A stretch of 64,000 bases of DNA, taken from the NCBI RefSeq assembly GCF_002027705.1, contig NZ_MBTG01000009.1, positions 124,001 to 188,000 of the forward strand, given 5' to 3'. Position 1 is the stretch's first letter; each line of letters starts with the position of its first letter. Below are positions 60,490 through 64,000 of this stretch, one piece after another. This stretch comes from Paenibacillus ferrarius (GTDB lineage: Bacteria; Bacillota; Bacilli; Paenibacillales; NBRC-103111). Under the pieces are notes generated by a model. That model saw only the letters and a list, made by a program, of their open reading frames with translations, was not told the DNA's origin and ran no database searches. The position numbers and the translations under genes were made by a program.

Positions 60490-61187
60490 TTCATTTGCTG
60501 TTAAGGTATGTCCTGTCACGCTTTTCACAGCATCCGGACTCCAGTAGTGTCTTACATCAGCGAAGATTTGCGCTGTATTTGTAAGAGATTGCCAAATAAC
60601 ATAGCAACGCCGTTCAAGCTGTCGTTCTCTGTGGCAACCAGATAAGGGGCCCGCTTGCCGTTCCAATCAAACGAGGTATTCAAAATCGCTTCCATGAAAT
60701 CTCCGTTAGGGAAGTGATCTGTCCAATGGCGCTGACCTTGGAAGCCGGAAAGGGTCGCGTTATGTCCCAGCGCTTCTTCGCCAAACTGAAGCTCGGCGAG
60801 ACGCGGATTACCGATCATCAGATCTCTGACGATCAAGGACATTTTCACAACCGTCTCCCAATCCTGGTCTTTCTTGGCTCTCGTCGTTTGAATCTCGGGA
60901 GGATTCTTATCTGGTCCCTCAGCGCGCCAACGCCGGACTTCGCGAATTTGTCAGCCGCAGCTGCCGCTTCCGCAACACCACCGATACATGTGTCGGCAAT
61001 AATACACTCTACAGGTTCACCGTTCGGATATTTCAACGTTTCGCTCAGCATCGCTGCGACAGCCTGTGCCATGTTCATCGTTTGCACTTCAAGAGACTCG
61101 CGAACACCTCTTCTTCTGCCGTCAATCGTTGGTCAGAATCCCGATTTTCGGGAAATCTTGCTTCCATCTGTGGTCACTGTTTGCCAT
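60490..61187 (-). pseudogene. fucI: L-fucose isomerase gene, decayed (frameshifts and large internal deletion)
   Basis: From ATG 61187 the frame reads to FPKIGI, where one extra T breaks it. Restored, it continues [20 protein letters not shown] and [20 protein letters not shown], then jumps after GVG to a segment equal to the late part of FucI ([56 protein letters not shown]). About 200 or more codons in between are gone. A missing base after NLL breaks the frame again before [16 protein letters not shown], and the gene stops near VTGHTL, lacking its C-terminal third. FucI converts L-fucose to L-fuculose; the pathway is therefore blocked here. Confidence 0.93.
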
Positions 61188-61263
61188 ATTCATTCATCCT
61201 CCTTGGGTTAGGGGGGGCTACTTAAATCCTGCCGATTTCATCAGTACGATTGGCAACAATAGA

Positions 61264-61275
61264 GTTATCGGTAAT
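61264..61275. promoter_or_regulatory. Second, imperfect LacI-type operator-like site
   Basis: GTTATCGGTAAT resembles the perfect palindrome GTTATCGATAAC at 61732. It lies at the 3' end of the mutarotase gene, about 470 bp away, which would allow looping. Weak evidence. Confidence 0.35.
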
Positions 61276-61279
61276 TCTT

Positions 61280-61705
61280 TTAGTTCGAAATGACACCTTT
61301 TTTCAAAATGATATTGGCGTACAGCGCCTTCTCGCTAGTCGCTACAATCGCATATGCTTTCTTGGCGCGTTCATAGAAGGCAAACCTTTCGACATATTCA
61401 ATGGCTGGAGGTGCATGCTTCCCGATGAGTTCTTCGTATACGCCCCAAATCGGAGTTTCTACTTGATCTCCCGGAACGACAGCCATTAGCGCGACAGGCT
61501 GTTCACTGTATGTATCGAGGGGATACAAGGATAAAACCGCTTCCAATAATTCCGGAACGCCATGCCCATCACAGCGCAGCAACCGGTTCGTATGACTTGC
61601 CGCTGGGAAATTGCCATCCGCTAGGATGATTTCATCCCCATGCCCCATCTCCATTAGCACCTTCAAAAGCTCAGGCGACAGGATCGAAGGAATACCTTTC
61701 AGCAT
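61280..61705 (-). CDS. fucU: L-fucose mutarotase (FucU/RbsD family)
   Basis: A 141-residue RbsD/FucU protein: MLKGIPSILSPELLKVLMEMGHGDEIILADGNFPA with catalytic His, and the C-terminal AFYERAKKAYAIVATSEKALYANIILKKGV that marks FucU. It interconverts anomers of L-fucose. It appears intact and is the first gene of the operon that once ended with fucI. Divergent from the LacI regulator, with a shared operator. Confidence 0.92.
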   Translation of the reverse strand: MLKGIPSILSPELLKVLMEMGHGDEIILADGNFPAASHTNRLLRCDGHGVPELLEAVLSLYPLDTYSEQPVALMAVVPGDQVETPIWGVYEELIGKHAPPAIEYVERFAFYERAKKAYAIVATSEKALYANIILKKGVISN

Positions 61706-61731
61706 ATTCAGAACCTCCTTGATTAATATGT

Positions 61732-61794
61732 GTTATCGATAACTCAAAATTAACAATTTTATGCCTTGCTGTCAATCCTTAATTTCTATACAAT
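61732..61794. promoter_or_regulatory. Divergent operator and promoter for fucU and the LacI regulator
   Basis: A perfect 12-bp palindrome GTTATCGATAAC at 61732-61743 has the central CG of LacI-family operators and lies about 27 bp before the fucU start. A plus-strand promoter TTGCTG (61766-61771), 17 bp, TACAAT (61789-61794) serves the regulator gene. Binding of the regulator would silence fucU. Confidence 0.7.
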
Positions 61795-61829
61795 AGACAA
61801 ATAGAAAGACACGAAAAGGTGACGTAACG

Positions 61830-62846
61830 ATGATTACAATCTATGATATCGCTGAAAAAGCCGGCGTCTCGGCCATGACCGTCTCTCGCGTCATTAACCA
61901 CACAGGACGAATCAGCGAGGCTACACGCAAGCGGGTGCGCAAAGTTATGGAAGATCTCAACTATATTCCAAACTCGATGGCGCGCAGCTTAGTTCTTCAG
62001 AAGACGAACATTCTTTCTTTGCTTATTACGGATATTACGAATCCGTTCTATACAACGCTTGCCCGCGGTGCAGAGGATGCGGCGCTGCGCGCGGGGTACC
62101 GCTTGCTTTTTGCCAATAGCGACGAGGATTACGCCAAAGAAAAAGGATACGTGGAGATGATTCTTTCCACGCGTGTGGATGGCGTGCTGTTCGCGCCAAC
62201 CGGCGACCAATCGCTCGAGAATTTGCAGCAGCTCCAGAAGCACCAAATCCCCTTCGTCGTCTTGGATCGGGAAATACCCGAAATCGAGGCGGATCTCGTG
62301 CTGGGCGACAGCAAAGAAGGAGCTCGCAAGCTTGTTGATCATCTAATTGGCTTGGGCCATCGCCGCATCGCTTTAATCAATGGTTCGCCGGATGTGTCTA
62401 CAGCCCGCTTGCGCTATACCGGCTATCGCGAAGCCCATTTGCTAAGCGGCTTGCCTGTCGAGGATTCCTTAGTCGTCCATCTGAATTACCGCGACTTCCA
62501 TGACGAGACCGCGCTTGATGCGCTGCTGCATCACGAGAATCCACCAACCGCTATCTTCGCGGCCAACAATATGCTGGCTGTAGGCATTATCCAATCGCTG
62601 CGCCACCGCGGCCTGCAAGTTCCGGGAGATATTTCGGTTGTTTGCTTTGACGATTTTGGCCCGGTAGACGCCATCACCCCCTTTTTGACAGTGGCCTCCC
62701 AACCCGCTTATCAATTTGGCTTGCTGGGCATGCAGCTGCTCATCGACCGGATCGAAGGGGATTCCGCGCAGGAGCATCGCAAGATGATTCTGCCCTCAGA
62801 GCTTTTAATTCGCGCATCGACACAACCGCCTAAGGAGAACCGATAA
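61830..62846 (+). CDS. LacI-family transcriptional regulator, probably of L-fucose genes
   Basis: A 338-residue repressor. N-terminal HTH and hinge (1-60): MITIYDIAEKAGVSAMTVSRVINHTGRISEATRKRV and NYIPNSMARSL. The periplasmic-binding-like domain has LLITDITNPFYTTLARGAED, LVDHLIGLGHRRIALINGSP and VVCFDDFGPVDAITPFLTVA. Divergent from fucU over a palindromic operator, so L-fucose or a related sugar is the likely inducer. The next gene starts 1 bp after its stop codon. Confidence 0.92.
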   Translation: MITIYDIAEKAGVSAMTVSRVINHTGRISEATRKRVRKVMEDLNYIPNSMARSLVLQKTNILSLLITDITNPFYTTLARGAEDAALRAGYRLLFANSDEDYAKEKGYVEMILSTRVDGVLFAPTGDQSLENLQQLQKHQIPFVVLDREIPEIEADLVLGDSKEGARKLVDHLIGLGHRRIALINGSPDVSTARLRYTGYREAHLLSGLPVEDSLVVHLNYRDFHDETALDALLHHENPPTAIFAANNMLAVGIIQSLRHRGLQVPGDISVVCFDDFGPVDAITPFLTVASQPAYQFGLLGMQLLIDRIEGDSAQEHRKMILPSELLIRASTQPPKENR

Positions 62847-62847
62847 A

Positions 62848-63159
62848 TTGAATACACATGTAGAGCAAGCCTTGCTTGCAACATTAGCCAACTGGAAGGC
62901 CATGACTGCCTACCAAAGCGATGAACAGGAAGCCGTTGCGGATCAATTCCAATCGTCCTTCTATGTTTTCATTGATGCGCTCCGCGAATGGGTGCTTGCC
63001 CTAGACCCCAAACCACGGACTCTCGATGATCTAATGGCCTTGGATACTATGCAGGAGATTGCCGAGCGGCTCCCTGGCCCGCTGCTTTTGAATTTCGAAA
63101 CCGAAGCCGAGTTGATCATGGACAACGAGCTGCGTGTTGATGAGGACAGCTATGATTGA
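62848..63159 (+). CDS. Protein of unknown function co-transcribed with the LacI regulator (103 residues)
   Basis: Begins with TTG 62848, which has GGAGAA 8 bp upstream within the 3' end of the LacI gene, so translation is coupled. The sequence (NTHVEQALLATLANWKAMTAY, FQSSFYVFIDALREWVLAL) is rich in helix formers and acidic at the C-terminus (MDNELRVDEDSYD). I recognise no family. No terminator is visible before the repeat region. Confidence 0.7.
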   Translation: MNTHVEQALLATLANWKAMTAYQSDEQEAVADQFQSSFYVFIDALREWVLALDPKPRTLDDLMALDTMQEIAERLPGPLLLNFETEAELIMDNELRVDEDSYD

Positions 63160-63208
63160 GGTGGCGGATTTGGTTTTGGTTTAGTTTTGGCTCCCCGTCA
63201 CCCCCAAA

Positions 63209-63386
63209 GGGAACTGTGATCCTCTATTTCGTGCAAAACCGCCCATTTTCATGGCGTAAGGGAACTACGTTCCTCTATTTCACGATTTCAGCCCCCTTCA
63301 AGGGGGCAAACGCTCAAATAGCGTATCTCAGTTCCCTCTCACTCCCCTTTCATCCCATTTACGCACAAATAGCGTACCATAGTTCC
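63209..63386. repeat. Four-site palindromic intergenic element, subfamily A, copy 3
   Basis: Direct sites GGGAACTGTGATCCTCTATTT (63209-63229) and GGGAACTACGTTCCTCTATTT (63260-63280), then inverted CAAATAGCGTATCTCAGTTCC (63315-63335) and CAAATAGCGTACCATAGTTCC (63366-63386). Spacing is 51, about 55 and 51 bp, total 178 bp. The 52-bp tandem array starts about 35 bp to the right. Confidence 0.9.
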
Positions 63387-63420
63387 CTTTCACTCGTCAC
63401 TCAGCCCTCTCTGCCCATGC

Positions 63421-64000
63421 ATTCCCGCTAACTAGTGCTTTCCTACTCATCATCATCCATCCATCCCTCTCTCTGTCACGCAATTTACGCTCTCTAGTAC
63501 CTTCCCACTCATCAGCTACTCTCTCCCACACATTTTCTGCTCACTAGCACCTTACTACTCATCAGCTACTCTCTCTGCCACACATTTTCTGCTCACTAGC
63601 ACCTTACTACTCATCAGCTACTCTCTCTGCCACACATTTTCTGCTCTCTAGTACCTTCCCACTCATCATCTACCCTCACTGCCACGCAATTTCTGCTCTC
63701 TGGTACCTTCCCACTAATCATTTACTCTCTCTACCACGCAATTTCTGCTCTCTATTTCCTTACAACTCATCAGCCACACTCTCTCCCACACAATTTCTGC
63801 TCACTAGCACCTTACTACTCATCAGCTACTCTCTCTGCCACACATTTTCTGCTCTCTAGTACCTTCCCACTCATCATCTACCCTCACTGCCACGCAATTT
63901 CTGCTCTCTAATACCCTCCCAATCATCATCTACTCTCTCTGCCATACAATTTCCGCTCTCTAATTTCCTCTCACTCACCTCTCAGCCCCGCTTCCACACA
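63421..64000. repeat. Tandem array of 52-bp units, about 11 copies, continuing beyond the window
   Basis: A degenerate unit with core TTTCTGCTCTCTAGTACCTT and CACTCATCATCTACTCTC recurs. The GC of its GCTC core falls at 63489, 63539, 63591, 63643, 63695, 63747, 63799, 63851, 63903 and 63955, so the period is 52 bp (50 once). The units diverge by base changes throughout and have no unique spacers, so this is not a CRISPR array. Pyrimidine-rich on the + strand. No coding function is seen. Confidence 0.95.

Noticed and set aside
60316..60666. 116-residue minus-strand frame as an independent gene
   Set aside because: Its middle ([21 protein letters not shown]) is the shifted continuation of fucI and its end reads through the terminator, so it is part of the pseudogene.
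63156..63431. 91-residue plus-strand frame after the small protein gene
   Set aside because: It lies wholly within the subfamily A four-site element; similar peptides appear from the other copies, so it is repeat sequence.
63421..64000. Possible CRISPR array
   Set aside because: The full 52-bp unit is repeated with scattered substitutions. There are no invariant repeats with unique spacers and no cas genes.

Overview
The window looks like a chromosomal segment of a Paenibacillus-like bacterium (Bacillota, family Paenibacillaceae). This is inferred from several YesM/YesN-type two-component pairs next to LplABC-type sugar transporters, a very large secreted glycanase ending in three S-layer homology (SLH) domains, Bacillus-type ribosome binding sites, a cre-like site, a Fur box and many intrinsic terminators. 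No rRNA, tRNA, phage, insertion sequence or CRISPR array was found.

Layout. 1-6970: sugar ABC transporter (solute-binding lipoprotein cut by the window edge, two permeases) divergent from an AraC-type response regulator and histidine kinase. 6971-8259: intergenic repeat region. 8260-10871: L-rhamnose mutarotase-like protein, MocR regulator, LysE exporter. 10911-18882: uronate/pectin catabolism (kdgF-like cupin, GH4 glycosidase, AraC regulator, an acetylornithine-type aminotransferase, kduI, DeoR regulator, kduD, TIM-barrel epimerase). 18945-20330: GlcG/DUF336 protein and a DJ-1/PfpI gene behind a ZTP (pfl) riboswitch. 20425-26163: Fur-controlled iron-siderophore uptake cluster (AraC regulator, FecB-like lipoprotein, two exporter-type ABC half-transporters). 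26358-43974: organosulfur/cysteine-derivative scavenging cluster (four flavin monooxygenases, GNAT, FAD amine oxidase, cystine-type ABC permeases and binding protein without ATPase, complete dipeptide/glutathione-type ABC, LysR regulator, degenerate HPr-like protein, one frameshifted gene). 44160-46958: repeats, a broken ABC permease and a small gene. 46959-60309: a two-component system, a sugar ABC transporter and a 2179-residue SLH-anchored GH87-like alpha-1,3-glucanase. 60490-63159: decayed L-fucose locus (fucI pseudogene, intact fucU and LacI regulator) and a small protein. 63160-64000: repeats.

How parts work together. The strongest regulatory signal is a 19-bp motif upstream of the response regulator, solute-binding protein and giant glucanase genes, each time exactly 30 bp before the -10 box. 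It suggests one signalling system that senses a glucan-derived sugar, makes the surface enzyme and imports its products. A second motif (ATTCCA-N13-GTATTA) marks three promoters of the sulfur cluster. A third pattern, AAC repeated every 10 bp, is shared by the kdgF and kduI upstream regions.

The most unusual structure is a family of intergenic elements about 177-195 bp long, each built from four short sites at conserved spacing (about 50, 56 and 50 bp between centres). Six copies in three unrelated sequence subfamilies are visible (7072, 8008, 27645, 44309, 45352, 63209). All three copies of subfamily A are followed, on the same side, by long tandem arrays: two of 7-bp units and one of 52-bp units.
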